This document shows, in pieces, positions 26,704-35,463 of a DNA stretch of 64,000 nucleotides; positions within the stretch are counted from its first letter, which is position 1; each line of letters opens with the position of its first letter. The stretch comes from Povalibacter uvarum (lineage in GTDB: Bacteria > Pseudomonadota > Gammaproteobacteria > Steroidobacterales > Steroidobacteraceae): positions 310,001 through 374,000 of the forward strand of contig NZ_JACHHZ010000004.1 of assembly GCF_014202975.1 (NCBI RefSeq), read 5' to 3'. Position numbers and translations under genes: made by a program. The notes below the pieces were generated by a model. The model ran no database searches, had not been told where the DNA came from, and saw only the letters and a program-made list of their open reading frames with translations.

Positions 26704-28823
26704 GGCTGGCTCCGGGGTGTCAGGCGGACGATGCGTTCGCCGACAGCGACGAGTTCGCCAGTGCGATTGGCGGCGATGCTCGTGAAGTTTCGTGTCGTGT
26801 GGGTGTTCAGCGGCGCCCACGTGAGTCCGCCGTCCGTCGATCGCAGGATGACGCCCTGGCGGCCCGCGATCAGAAGATTGTTCGTGCGTGGCTCGATCAG
26901 GTCCTTGCGGAGTTCGACACTCACGCCGCTCGACATGCGTTGCCATCGCTGCCCGTCGATCGAGCGCACGATGACGCCGTTACCTCCGAAGCAGATCAGT
27001 GCCCCGGAACGCGGATCGCGCAGCATCCGCCGCAATGGCTGGGTCGTGTCACTGTCGACGCGTGACCATGTCGTGCCTCTATCGGTTGACCGCAGCAGCG
27101 TTCCGCCATGGCCCATCAAGTACAGCGTTCCTCGCGAGTCATCGGCGAAGGCGCCGAACAAGTCCTGCTTTGTCGCTGCGTCGACGCGATGCCAATGCTT
27201 GCCGGAGTCGTTGCTGCGGGCGACGGTGCCCGCTTTTCCCGCGACGATCATCATGCCGTCGTGTTCGAGCACGGCGCCTTGCCAGAATTCTCCATCGGTG
27301 GGGACATCGACCTGGTCCCATTCATTCGAGTCCCTGCGAGCGACACGCATGGCGCCATGCGCTTCGACCGTCACGATTGCGCTGCGATGCGTGTCGACGA
27401 TTACAGCCGGGAACGCGCGCCCGTCTTCGATTGGAGTCCAGTGCTGCAAGGACCAGTTCTCGCCAGTCGCGTCGGAACGCAGGATCGCGCCAGGCGGTCC
27501 CGCTGCGATCAGTCCGTCTTCTGTTGCAACGAGTGCGCGCAGGTCAGGCGGCGTTTGCGGATTCGGATAACGAGTCGGCAGTTCGCGCCAGGTCCCGCCG
27601 TCGGCAGAACGCAGGAGGGTTCCGAGCTGCCCTGTGGCGACAAAGGCGCTCGCTCGCGGTGTGGTCGTGATCTCCCGCAGATAGAAGTCGAGATTCGGTC
27701 GCAGTGTCGTCCAGCTTGCGCCGGAAGTCGTGGAGGCGAGCAGCTGACCGCCGTTGCCGAACGCGACGAGCTCGTCGGATGCGGTCTCGATGAGACCATC
27801 GATATTCCCACCGACGCCCGGTGATCCCTGCGTCCAATGCACGCCGCCGTCGGTCGATCTCGCGACGAGACCCCCGTGACCGACAGCGATGAGCGACTTG
27901 CCGCGGCGATCGTAGCGAACGGCACTGAGATACCGTGATGAGCCATCGACGGCGATCACATCTGATTTCCACGTCTCACCGCCGTCCGGCGACCGAAGCA
28001 CGGTTCCGTCGTGCCCGATCAGGACTGTGCTTCGATGCCCGCCGTCGAACGCGCTGTCCGTGAAGAATGCGCGGGTCTGCGACTGCAGGAGATCCCAGCT
28101 CTTCGCGTCATCGGTCGAGGTGAGGAATCGTCCGAGCGCGCTGGTTGCGAGCAGCAATCGATCATGACGATGAAAGCCAGAGATCGGCGTGCGCGGCTCA
28201 GACATGGCAATCCACGTGAGCTGCCAGCTTGCGCCGCCATCGCGCGACGATCCGACCAGGCCGTTCTCGCCGCCGATCAGCAGGAGATCGGTCGCGGGGT
28301 CCACGAAGAGCGCAAGGAGTGTGGTGCCGAGATTCGACTGAACCAGTTGCCAGGATGCGCCATCGTCGGTCGAGCGCAGGATTTTCCCCTGCGTGCCCGC
28401 CGCGATCCATGCATTCCTCGATGACTGGTGGACGACAGCTTTCAGATCGGCGCTCAACGCATCGCTGTTGGTCGCTTGCCATCGGCGACCACCGTCGGTC
28501 GAGCGAATGATTGTTCCCTTCGCGCCGACGGCAACGATCACCTTGCCCGTTGGGTCAGCCGCCGCGTGCGCGAGATCCGCGGTAATGGACGTCAGCGCAT
28601 GCGTCCAGCCGCGGCCGTCGGTCGATAGCAGAACCGTGCCGTCCGTACCCCATACGAGATGCGTGGTCGCAACATGCAGTCCGCCGGTGAGCTCCGGGTT
28701 GATGACCTGGGCTGTGTATTCGGGCGGCGCAACGGCGTCTTGCGAAGTGCCCTTGCTCGGAGCCGCGGTCGCGTGAGCGGCGAGCGTCAACCCAATGATC
28801 GACAACGCCAGACGGGACGCCAT
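26700..28823 (-). CDS. exported Asp-box (BNR/YCF48-type) beta-propeller protein
   Basis: This 707-residue protein has a signal peptide (about residues 1-20, ending THATAA). About fifteen Asp-box motifs of the type SxDxGxxW recur at spacings of 40-50 residues, for example IRSTDGGRRW, LRSTDDGASW, LRSPDGGETW, ARSTDGGVHW, LRSTDRGTTW and LRSTDGGLTW. This number suggests two propellers of seven or eight blades. YCF48 relatives act as assembly factors and sialidase-type propellers bind or cut glycans. No catalytic residues can be pointed out. AGGAGG lies five bases before the ATG, inside the end of the upstream gene. It is coupled to the ICMT-like gene downstream. Confidence 0.85.
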   Translation of the reverse strand: MASRLALSIIGLTLAAHATAAPSKGTSQDAVAPPEYTAQVINPELTGGLHVATTHLVWGTDGTVLLSTDGRGWTHALTSITADLAHAAADPTGKVIVAVGAKGTIIRSTDGGRRWQATNSDALSADLKAVVHQSSRNAWIAAGTQGKILRSTDDGASWQLVQSNLGTTLLALFVDPATDLLLIGGENGLVGSSRDGGASWQLTWIAMSEPRTPISGFHRHDRLLLATSALGRFLTSTDDAKSWDLLQSQTRAFFTDSAFDGGHRSTVLIGHDGTVLRSPDGGETWKSDVIAVDGSSRYLSAVRYDRRGKSLIAVGHGGLVARSTDGGVHWTQGSPGVGGNIDGLIETASDELVAFGNGGQLLASTTSGASWTTLRPNLDFYLREITTTPRASAFVATGQLGTLLRSADGGTWRELPTRYPNPQTPPDLRALVATEDGLIAAGPPGAILRSDATGENWSLQHWTPIEDGRAFPAVIVDTHRSAIVTVEAHGAMRVARRDSNEWDQVDVPTDGEFWQGAVLEHDGMMIVAGKAGTVARSNDSGKHWHRVDAATKQDLFGAFADDSRGTLYLMGHGGTLLRSTDRGTTWSRVDSDTTQPLRRMLRDPRSGALICFGGNGVIVRSIDGQRWQRMSSGVSVELRKDLIEPRTNNLLIAGRQGVILRSTDGGLTWAPLNTHTTRNFTSIAANRTGELVAVGERIVRLTPRSQP

Positions 28824-28824
28824 G

Positions 28825-29634
28825 TCAGCCTCCTGCCATCGAGCGGAGCTTGGCAAGCTCGGCTTCGAACTCGCTCGATTCGTAGTTGCGGAGGAGGGCG
28901 TACTGCTCGTCATCGAAAAGATACTGGCGAACTTCTTCGAGATAGCTGTTCTTGTATTCCTCCAGCGCGCGGCTGATGCCGGCGATTGCCTGCTGCTTTT
29001 CCGCAGGGCTCAGATCCGGGTTCAGAACACCGGAGTCGAACAGCACCTGGCGGAAGTAGCGCTTGTAGTTGAGCTTCGTGAGCAGGATCGCGCGGCGATC
29101 GGCCGGGCTCAATGGTGCTACGTTGCTGATGCCGGCGGCGTAGTCGCCGAGTTGATACTGCTCGATATCCGAATCCTTCAGCAGTTCATAGGCTGCGTAG
29201 TCGGTCGGATGCAGCAAGGCTCGTATCTGGCCATCCGCTTCAACCACTCTCGCCTGGAGATCGGGAATCGTGCGTCGAACGGGATCGTCGTGGCTCTGGC
29301 GCGCCGTGTTCAGGTGAACCGCGATGCGTTCACGCTCCAACAAGGCATCGAGCAGCAGACGCTCGTCGACGGGTTTCTCGAACATGCCTGTCAGCAGGAA
29401 CTGGTATTTCTCCGATGCATAAGGCGCGAGCGCATCGTCCGCCGACGTGACGACACGCGACGATTGCGGTTCGACGAACGGGTCCGCGGCGATTTTCCGA
29501 TCGGCGACTGCCGGTGATCGGGCCGGTGGCGGCAGGATTCTCGATGCTATCTGCTCGCGATCACCGACGACCCACCAGCTCCCTGTGGCCGCAATGACGA
29601 TGGCGGCAGCGATTGCTCCATACGTGGTCCGCAT
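28825..29634 (-). CDS. membrane-anchored helical protein, function unknown
   Basis: This 269-residue protein has one N-terminal hydrophobic segment (about residues 5-24) followed by a Pro-rich linker and a long, charged, predicted helical domain (EELVRQ-like heptads; SPADRRAILLTKLNYKRYFR, and SPAEKQQAIAGISRALEEY). This shape is reminiscent of lipase-foldase-type chaperones, but no diagnostic motif is seen, so I leave it unnamed. GGAG lies eight bases before the ATG. Only one base separates its stop from the start of the propeller gene, and 66 bases separate it from the pectate lyase upstream. Confidence 0.75.
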   Translation of the reverse strand: MRTTYGAIAAAIVIAATGSWWVVGDREQIASRILPPPARSPAVADRKIAADPFVEPQSSRVVTSADDALAPYASEKYQFLLTGMFEKPVDERLLLDALLERERIAVHLNTARQSHDDPVRRTIPDLQARVVEADGQIRALLHPTDYAAYELLKDSDIEQYQLGDYAAGISNVAPLSPADRRAILLTKLNYKRYFRQVLFDSGVLNPDLSPAEKQQAIAGISRALEEYKNSYLEEVRQYLFDDEQYALLRNYESSEFEAELAKLRSMAGG

Positions 29635-29700
29635 GAGCTGTTCTCCGGAATGAAAGCGCCGGGGGCATTGCTGCCCCCGGCAAACCATCGCAAGAGATCT

Positions 29701-30918
29701 TCAGTAGCTGGTGTTGCCCGACCCTGTGCAGCTCGCCCAGGAACCGATGCACATCGTTCCCGAATTGCGCAGACGGCTGTTGGTGAGGCGCGCCACGCTG
29801 CTCGAGCTGTCGGTGCGGAAGATGCCTTCGCCCATGTTGGAGATCTGGCAGCGATCCGCGTTGACGGTGATCTTGAACGTCGTGCCGCCGTTCTGGCGCA
29901 GGAACTTGCCCATGCCGTCGACGATGCAGTTCGAGATGTTGAGGGTCGATGCCGCGTTGATCTGCGCGAACTTGTCTTCGCCGCTCACGCCAGTTACGCC
30001 GGTGATGTTCACCGTGCCGGAAGACTTGATCGTGAACGCGTCTTCGCCGACGTTGGTCCAGCGGAAATTCTCCAGGTTGCCGCCGTTGTAGAAGTGCACG
30101 CCGTCGACGCCGTTGTTGCCGAGGATGGCATTGCGCAACGTCGCGCCGTTCTCCACGCGGAACGCCGGATCCTGGCCCTCGTCCTGGTCGCCCGAGCCGA
30201 GATCGGACGTCGGGTTGTACGTGCGGCAACCGCCGTCGTACGTCCCGCTCGTCACCCGGATCGTCGAGGACACGCTCACGCTGCCGGTCGAGGAGCAGGT
30301 CGCGCCGGTGATGCCTCCACCGCCGCCGCTGCTGCTGCTGCTGCTGCTTCCACCGGAAGGTGTGGCTGACGCGGCGTTCGAGTTGGTGGCGACACCATCC
30401 GTCGTGTTCTTGATCCAGAACCAGTACGTCGTGCCGTTCGAGAGCCCGGTAGCCGTGTAGCTCCTGGCGCCGCTCGAAACGCTCGCGATGCGCACGCGGC
30501 CGTTCGGATCGGAATCGGTGTCGAAGTACACCTCCTGCGATCCTGCGGTCACGCCGCTCAGGCTCCATGACAGTGCAGCCTGGGCATTGCCGCCACTAGC
30601 CGTCAGGCTGATGGAGCCGCTGCCGCCGCCAGAAGAGCTGGAGCTCGAGCTCGACGACGAAGTGCCCGAGTACGAGCAGTACCGCGGGCTGCCGACGCTG
30701 ATCGATGGGAACAGCGACGCCGAGCAGGTGATGGGTCCCGTCAACGTCGCGTACACGAAGGTGCCTGATTTCCCGTAGGCGACCGAGCGCGTGCCACTGA
30801 ACGAACACGTTTCCCCGTCCTTGGCGCACTTCGTATACCCGGATGGGTAGTCGGTGGCGCCGTACGCTGTGGCGGCTGCGGCAATCAGCAGACCGCCGAA
30901 CAACATTCTTCGAAACAT
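29701..30918 (-). CDS. secreted pectate lyase (PL3-like) with Ser-rich linkers
   Basis: This 405-residue protein has a signal peptide (ends AYGA, about residue 20). Residues 25-85 form a small Cys-containing domain (YTKCAKDGETCSFSGTRSVA), followed by a Ser/Gly linker, a fibronectin-III-like segment (SNGTTYWFWIKN), a second Ser linker and a right-handed beta-helix of about 200 residues. The helix resembles polysaccharide lyase family 3: NAILGNNGVDGVHFYNGGNL, VGEDAFTIKSSG, MGKFLRQNGGTTF. It should cleave polygalacturonate by calcium-dependent elimination outside the cell. GGAGG sits five bases before the ATG. Paired palindromes lie 140-180 bases upstream. Confidence 0.85.
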   Translation of the reverse strand: MFRRMLFGGLLIAAAATAYGATDYPSGYTKCAKDGETCSFSGTRSVAYGKSGTFVYATLTGPITCSASLFPSISVGSPRYCSYSGTSSSSSSSSSSGGGSGSISLTASGGNAQAALSWSLSGVTAGSQEVYFDTDSDPNGRVRIASVSSGARSYTATGLSNGTTYWFWIKNTTDGVATNSNAASATPSGGSSSSSSSGGGGGITGATCSSTGSVSVSSTIRVTSGTYDGGCRTYNPTSDLGSGDQDEGQDPAFRVENGATLRNAILGNNGVDGVHFYNGGNLENFRWTNVGEDAFTIKSSGTVNITGVTGVSGEDKFAQINAASTLNISNCIVDGMGKFLRQNGGTTFKITVNADRCQISNMGEGIFRTDSSSSVARLTNSRLRNSGTMCIGSWASCTGSGNTSY

Positions 30919-31017
30919 ATCGACCTCCATTTGCTTTCCTGCATCGAGACGCGGCGGGCCGATGCAACGCTTGCCCGGCCGTGGACGCGCTCCCCCTAGA
31001 CAAACCTGAAAAGTCGC

Positions 31018-31031
31018 TGTCTCGCGAGACA
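31018..31031. promoter_or_regulatory. perfect palindrome in the pectate lyase leader
   Basis: TGTCTCGCGAGACA is a perfect 14-base palindrome 100 bases upstream of the pectate lyase ATG, between the start codon and the two LacI-like sites. It could be a second operator or a leader hairpin. Confidence 0.4.
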
Positions 31032-31056
31032 AGTCAGAATGCGACAATTCGGGCCG

Positions 31057-31070
31057 TGACACCGGTGGCA
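31057..31070. promoter_or_regulatory. LacI-type operator-like site, promoter-proximal copy
   Basis: TGACACCGGTGGCA matches the perfect palindrome at 31089 in 13 of 14 positions. The central CG and palindromic form are typical of LacI/GalR-family operators. It lies 139 bases before the pectate lyase start. Confidence 0.55.
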
Positions 31071-31088
31071 AATTTCATCGCCGAAGCC

Positions 31089-31102
31089 TGACACCGGTGT
31101 CA
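31089..31102. promoter_or_regulatory. LacI-type operator-like site, distal copy
   Basis: TGACACCGGTGTCA is a perfect 14-base palindrome with central CG. Its centre is 32 bases from the centre of the copy at 31057, close to three helical turns, so two dimers would bind the same DNA face. No LacI-family regulator is encoded in the window. Confidence 0.6.
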
Positions 31103-31645
31103 CGGACGCTAACAACAGCTTTCGAAGAAACGCAATGCGTGTCCCACTTAGGAAAAAATCGGCACGCCGATTCCGCTGCGATGGTTTCTGAAATTCGCCG
31201 GCCATCTCATTGACAAGGCAACGATCTGGAGCGCGTCGGGTTTCGTTGCATCGATGCAAGGCGAATCGGCAATTGCCGTTTCTCCGCCGCGCCGAGTCGA
31301 TCCGTGCGCAGCGGATGCGCAAACGATCGTGCGCTGGAGGCTCGTCGCCGACGTCCAGCGGACAGCAGGCCGATCTCGCCGCGAGCCGTCGTCGACGGCT
31401 TGGAGGAGCGTCAAGAATCGCCAAAAATGTCCTCGAACAGACAGGACTGGCGTGGCTTGAGACAAAGAGGGTTTCTGGTAGCCCGCGAAGCGTGAACGGG
31501 CGCGTCGCCTTTGCCGCGGGCTTCGGCTATCGTTCTGCGCGCGAAAGCGTCGTGACTGCACTCCCCGAGAAGACACGCAGCATGACGATCGCGTAATCCT
31601 GTGCCGTGACGACTTCGCTGGGTGTGCAGCGTCGAAGGATCCTGC
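31103..31645. other. non-coding stretch between divergent pectate lyase and MFS genes
   Basis: Beyond the operator-like sites, about 540 bases remain before the MFS gene. Open frames here (such as an Arg/Ser-rich 128-codon one on the plus strand) lack ribosome sites and look like random GC-rich frames. I see no RNA gene or repeat. The stretch should hold the MFS promoter. Confidence 0.5.
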
Positions 31646-33667
31646 TTGACCGATTACACCGTGACATCCGCGGAGAAGCGCCTGATTCTGACGGCGCTGG
31701 CCGTGGTGCTGCTGCTGAGCGCGCTCGATCAGACCATCGTGTCGACCGCGATGCCGCGGATCATCGAGCAGCTGCAGGGCATGGGAATGTATGCCTGGGT
31801 CACGACGGCCTACCTGCTGACGTCGACCGTGGCCGTTCCGATCTATGGAAAGCTCAGTGACCTGTACGGCCGCAAGCCGATTCTGATCACCGGCGTAGTG
31901 CTGTTCCTCGTCGGCTCCGCGCTTTGCGGCCTGAGCGGGGAGTTCGGCGATCTGCCGCTCCTTGGGGGCGGAATGATGCAGCTGATCGTGTTCCGGGCCA
32001 TCCAGGGACTGGGGGGCGGCGCGCTCATGTCGATGACGTTCGCCATCATCGCGGACCTGTTCCCTCCTCGTGAGCGCGGCCGGTTGTTCGGCGTCTTCGG
32101 GTCGGTGTTCGGCCTGGCGACCGTGATCGGACCGTTCATCGGCGGCTTCTTCACCGACCACGGCACCGTCACGCTGCTGAATCACGAAGTGGCCGGCTGG
32201 CGCTGGGTCTTCTATGTGAACCTGCCGCTCGGGCTGGTTTCGCTGTTCATGATTCTCTACCGCATGCCGAATCTGCGAGTCGGCAAGGGCGGGCGAGTCG
32301 ACTACGTCGGCGCATTGCTGGTCGTGCTCACATTCACACCGCTCCTGCTGGCTTTGACGCTCGGTGGAACGTCGTATCCCTGGGGATCGCCGCGTATCGT
32401 CGGGCTCTTCGCGCTGAGCGCCCTGTCGTTCGTCATCTTTCTGTGGGTCGAAGGCCGGACGAAGGACGCGATCCTGCCGCTGCACCTGTTCCGCATCAAA
32501 ACGTTTCGCATCGCCGTACTCGCTTCGTTCGTCGTCAGCATGGCGTTTCTCGGTGTCGTGATGTTCATGCCGCTCTACATGCAGGTCGTGCAGGGCATCA
32601 ACGCGACGCAGAGCGGCGTCGCACTGCTGCCGATGATGGCGGGCATGATCCTCAGCAGCACGATCTGCGGACGAATGGTGACGCGCACGGGGCGCTACAA
32701 GCTCTTCATGGTCGGCGGCGGCATCCTGCTGGCGGTCGGTGTGCTGGTTCTCAGCGGCATCGGGCCGGATACAACCGCACGGGACCTCGGATGGCGACTC
32801 GCGATCACCGGTATCGGATTGGGACCGGCGCAGAGCCTGTTCAGCCTGGTGATCCAGAACGCCGTTCCGATGACGCAACTCGGCGTCGCGTCGAGCATGA
32901 GTCAGTTCAGCCGCCAGATCGGCTCCACGGTCGGTGTGGCCATCTTCGGCACGTTCCTTACGCACAGCCTCACGATGGAGCTGCCGAAGCACGTGCCGCT
33001 GATGCCCGGCATGTCGGCCCATGAGATCGACCTGAGTCACGCGCAGAGTCAGGCAATGAGCGGCGATCGAATTCGCGCCAATGTCGACGCGGCGCTCGAG
33101 AAGCGGTTCGCTGTGATCGAGCGGGCTTACGCGGAAGACGAGACGGCAATCGCCGATGTGCTTTCAGATCCAAGGTTGCCCGACGCCGTGAAAGCGCCTC
33201 TGCGCAACGGGGGCATCCGGGCGAAAGTGCGCGAGCAACTCGAGAAGCGGGCGTCGCGAGTCGAGGCTGGACTGCGTGAAGGCCTCGCTGGTCGCGAGGC
33301 GTTGCTCGCCGATCCGGATCTGTCGCCGAAGCTGAAGCAGCAGCTTGCGAACCTTCCGGAGCGCGCACTGCGCAATCACGAGTCGCTGGAAGGCGTGCTG
33401 CCGCTGTTTCGCAGGTCGATCCTTGCCCAGGAAGATGCGCGCGTCGCTGCAGTGTCCGCACAAGCGCTGGCAGCGATCAAAGCCGGGATGGTTCAGTACG
33501 CGGAGAGACTGACTGGCGAGGTCAGTCACGGAATCAAGGAAGCGTTCTCCGATTCGATCACGCACATGCTGAGCCGGGCGCTATGGATCGTGCTGCTCGG
33601 CGTGCTGATCGTCGCATTCATTCCTGAACTGCCGCTGCGCTCGCACCAGCCGGCGAAAGAGACGTGA
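31646..33667 (+). CDS. DHA2-family MFS drug exporter with a large periplasmic loop
   Basis: This protein of about 673 residues belongs to the EmrB/QacA group, with fourteen expected membrane segments, LDQTIVSTAMPRI in segment 1 (motif D1) and GKLSDLYGRKP as the loop 2-3 motif A. Residues from about 445 to 638, between the last two membrane segments, form a charged helical insert of about 190 residues (many Arg, Glu, Ala) that should lie in the periplasm. Usual family members are near 500 residues. AAGGA six bases before TTG at 31646 supports this start. A GTG at 31622 is an alternative. It faces the NamZ-like gene with only three bases between the stops. Confidence 0.9.
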   Translation: MTDYTVTSAEKRLILTALAVVLLLSALDQTIVSTAMPRIIEQLQGMGMYAWVTTAYLLTSTVAVPIYGKLSDLYGRKPILITGVVLFLVGSALCGLSGEFGDLPLLGGGMMQLIVFRAIQGLGGGALMSMTFAIIADLFPPRERGRLFGVFGSVFGLATVIGPFIGGFFTDHGTVTLLNHEVAGWRWVFYVNLPLGLVSLFMILYRMPNLRVGKGGRVDYVGALLVVLTFTPLLLALTLGGTSYPWGSPRIVGLFALSALSFVIFLWVEGRTKDAILPLHLFRIKTFRIAVLASFVVSMAFLGVVMFMPLYMQVVQGINATQSGVALLPMMAGMILSSTICGRMVTRTGRYKLFMVGGGILLAVGVLVLSGIGPDTTARDLGWRLAITGIGLGPAQSLFSLVIQNAVPMTQLGVASSMSQFSRQIGSTVGVAIFGTFLTHSLTMELPKHVPLMPGMSAHEIDLSHAQSQAMSGDRIRANVDAALEKRFAVIERAYAEDETAIADVLSDPRLPDAVKAPLRNGGIRAKVREQLEKRASRVEAGLREGLAGREALLADPDLSPKLKQQLANLPERALRNHESLEGVLPLFRRSILAQEDARVAAVSAQALAAIKAGMVQYAERLTGEVSHGIKEAFSDSITHMLSRALWIVLLGVLIVAFIPELPLRSHQPAKET

Positions 33668-33670
33668 TCG

Positions 33671-34876
33671 TCAGCTGTAAAGCAAATACGCGGCGCGCTC
33701 CTCGCGCCATGCATTCTCGTCGCTGATCGTTGCTGCATCCAGATCGGCGGGTGCTGCATTCGGGTCGTCGACCCATTCGCGAAGCAGCGCGCTGCCGTTG
33801 ATCACGTCGATCGCAAGGCGATCTTTCTCGTACTCGTAATGGAAGTCGCGCCAGAGCGGATACTGCGGATACAGCCGCCGGATCGCCTTGAACGCAAGCG
33901 TCTGCAATCGCCACGGCCGGAATGCTTCGTGAGCGTAACTGCCGTCTTCGACATGAATGTGGAGTCCCGCGCACAACTTGCCGACGTGTTTGTGGAACGT
34001 CGGCTCGAACGAGCAGGGCCGAAGCCGGCAGCCCTCCAGCCATTGCGGCGCGAGACGATGCATCTCCGCGAGCACGGCATTGATATCCAGATCGGGCGCG
34101 CCGAAGAGTTCGAGCGGCCGAGTCGTGCCGCGACCTTCCGACAGCGTCGTTCCTTCGAGCATCACTGTGCCCGCGTAGCAACGGGCCATCCACAGATTCG
34201 GTGCATTCGGGCTCGGATTGACCCACGTGCGCTCGCCGAGCGGCCAGCCATATCCGGGTCCCAGAGCCGGTTGCCATTCACGCATCGTGATGACCTTGTA
34301 GTCGACATCGAGCTTCAGCGTCGTCACGAACCACTGTGCGAGCTCGCCGAGGGTGAGGCCGTGCCGCATCGGCATCGGTCCGGCGCCAACGAAGCTTTCC
34401 CAGCCGGCGCGAAGACGGAAGCCTTCGATCGGCCGACCGACGGGATTCGGCCGGTCAAGAATCCACACGGACTTGCGATGCAGTGCGGCGGCTTCGAGCA
34501 CGTAGCGCAGCGTCGTGACGAACGTGTAGATGCGGCAGCCGAGGTCCTGAAGGTCCACGAGCATCACATCGAACGTGTCCATCATCGCCGGCGTCGGTCG
34601 TCGCACTTCGCCGTAGAGACTGAACACGGGAACGCCGTGGATCGGGTCGGTGAAGTCGGGCGACTCCATCATGTTGTCCTGTTTGTCGCCGCGCAGCCCG
34701 TGTTGCGGGCCGAACGCCGCGGAGAGCTTCAGGTCGCGGATTGCCGCCAGGGCATCCAGCGAATGGGTCAGATCCTGTGTGACCGATGCGGGGTGAGCGA
34801 GCAAAGCGATGCGCTGTCCCTTGAGAGGGTCGCGCAACTGGGCTTCAGTGAGCAGACGATCGATGCCGAAGAGCAT
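33671..34876 (-). CDS. DUF1343 / NamZ-like exo-beta-N-acetylmuramidase
   Basis: This 401-residue protein matches the DUF1343 (NamZ) family: LKGQRIALLAHPASVT near the N terminus, FGPQHGLRGDKQDNM, PVFSLYGEVRRPT and MLVDLQDLGCRIYTF. NamZ removes terminal N-acetylmuramic acid from peptidoglycan fragments. The chosen ATG gives no signal peptide, and I see none in the short upstream extension, so the enzyme may be cytoplasmic and act in cell-wall recycling. The ribosome site is weak. A DOMON-like gene ends 41 bases upstream on the same strand. Confidence 0.88.
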   Translation of the reverse strand: MLFGIDRLLTEAQLRDPLKGQRIALLAHPASVTQDLTHSLDALAAIRDLKLSAAFGPQHGLRGDKQDNMMESPDFTDPIHGVPVFSLYGEVRRPTPAMMDTFDVMLVDLQDLGCRIYTFVTTLRYVLEAAALHRKSVWILDRPNPVGRPIEGFRLRAGWESFVGAGPMPMRHGLTLGELAQWFVTTLKLDVDYKVITMREWQPALGPGYGWPLGERTWVNPSPNAPNLWMARCYAGTVMLEGTTLSEGRGTTRPLELFGAPDLDINAVLAEMHRLAPQWLEGCRLRPCSFEPTFHKHVGKLCAGLHIHVEDGSYAHEAFRPWRLQTLAFKAIRRLYPQYPLWRDFHYEYEKDRLAIDVINGSALLREWVDDPNAAPADLDAATISDENAWREERAAYLLYS

Positions 34877-34917
34877 GGGATGTAGGTGCCGATGAACGAT
34901 TGAAGAAGGATAGCAGT

Positions 34918-35463
34918 CTAGGCCTGTCGCGATGCTGCAAGGACTGCGGCGAAACCGGCTGCGTGATGGAAATCCGGTTTGCCTTCGGCGTGACGCAACG
35001 CCCAGTAGCAGATGCGCCCGTCCTGGTCTTCGAGCACTGCCGACACGGCAATCTGCAGGGGGCTGCCCGGACAATCAGAAGCCCCCGCGCTTGCGCTCAC
35101 GGTCAATCGATCGTCGCGTCGCTCACAGGCAATCCGCGGCGGCTGCCCGAGTTCGAGTTCGACCATCCCGGAGCGATAGCGCTCGAATCGATAGGCCGCC
35201 CACGCTCCCGAGGGCGAGAAATTGAACTCGTCGTAGATGTCCGAGCCCGGGCTGCGCACGAAGATTTCGTAGCAGGTGTGGCGCCAGAGCCCGTCGGTCC
35301 GGACGGGTTCCGTTGTCGGTGGAATTCTCAGGCGTGCGATATCGCCGCGTGTCTCGTACACACAACGCAGTGCGCCATCGGTGTCGCGATCGACGCGTGC
35401 CGTCACTTCCATGACGAAAGAACAGGGCGTCGACGGATGCGGTTGCAGAGCGAAGATTGGCAT
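34918..35463 (-). CDS. DOMON-like domain protein
   Basis: This 181-residue protein fits a family annotated as DOMON-like: an N-terminal LQPHPSTPC, the segment DGLWRHTCYEIFV and EFNFSPSGAWAAYRFERYRSGM. The fold is a beta sandwich that binds sugar or heme in other settings, but no function is established for this group. No signal peptide is seen. The start at 35463 is the ATG of MPIFALQPHP. The longer frame upstream is not supported. It is probably co-transcribed with the NamZ-like gene. Confidence 0.8.
   Translation of the reverse strand: MPIFALQPHPSTPCSFVMEVTARVDRDTDGALRCVYETRGDIARLRIPPTTEPVRTDGLWRHTCYEIFVRSPGSDIYDEFNFSPSGAWAAYRFERYRSGMVELELGQPPRIACERRDDRLTVSASAGASDCPGSPLQIAVSAVLEDQDGRICYWALRHAEGKPDFHHAAGFAAVLAASRQA

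Noticed and set aside
31148-33040. 630-codon open frame on the minus strand across the MFS gene
   Set aside because: Antisense frame rich in Arg, His, Asp and Gln, without motif, opposite an unmistakable transporter.
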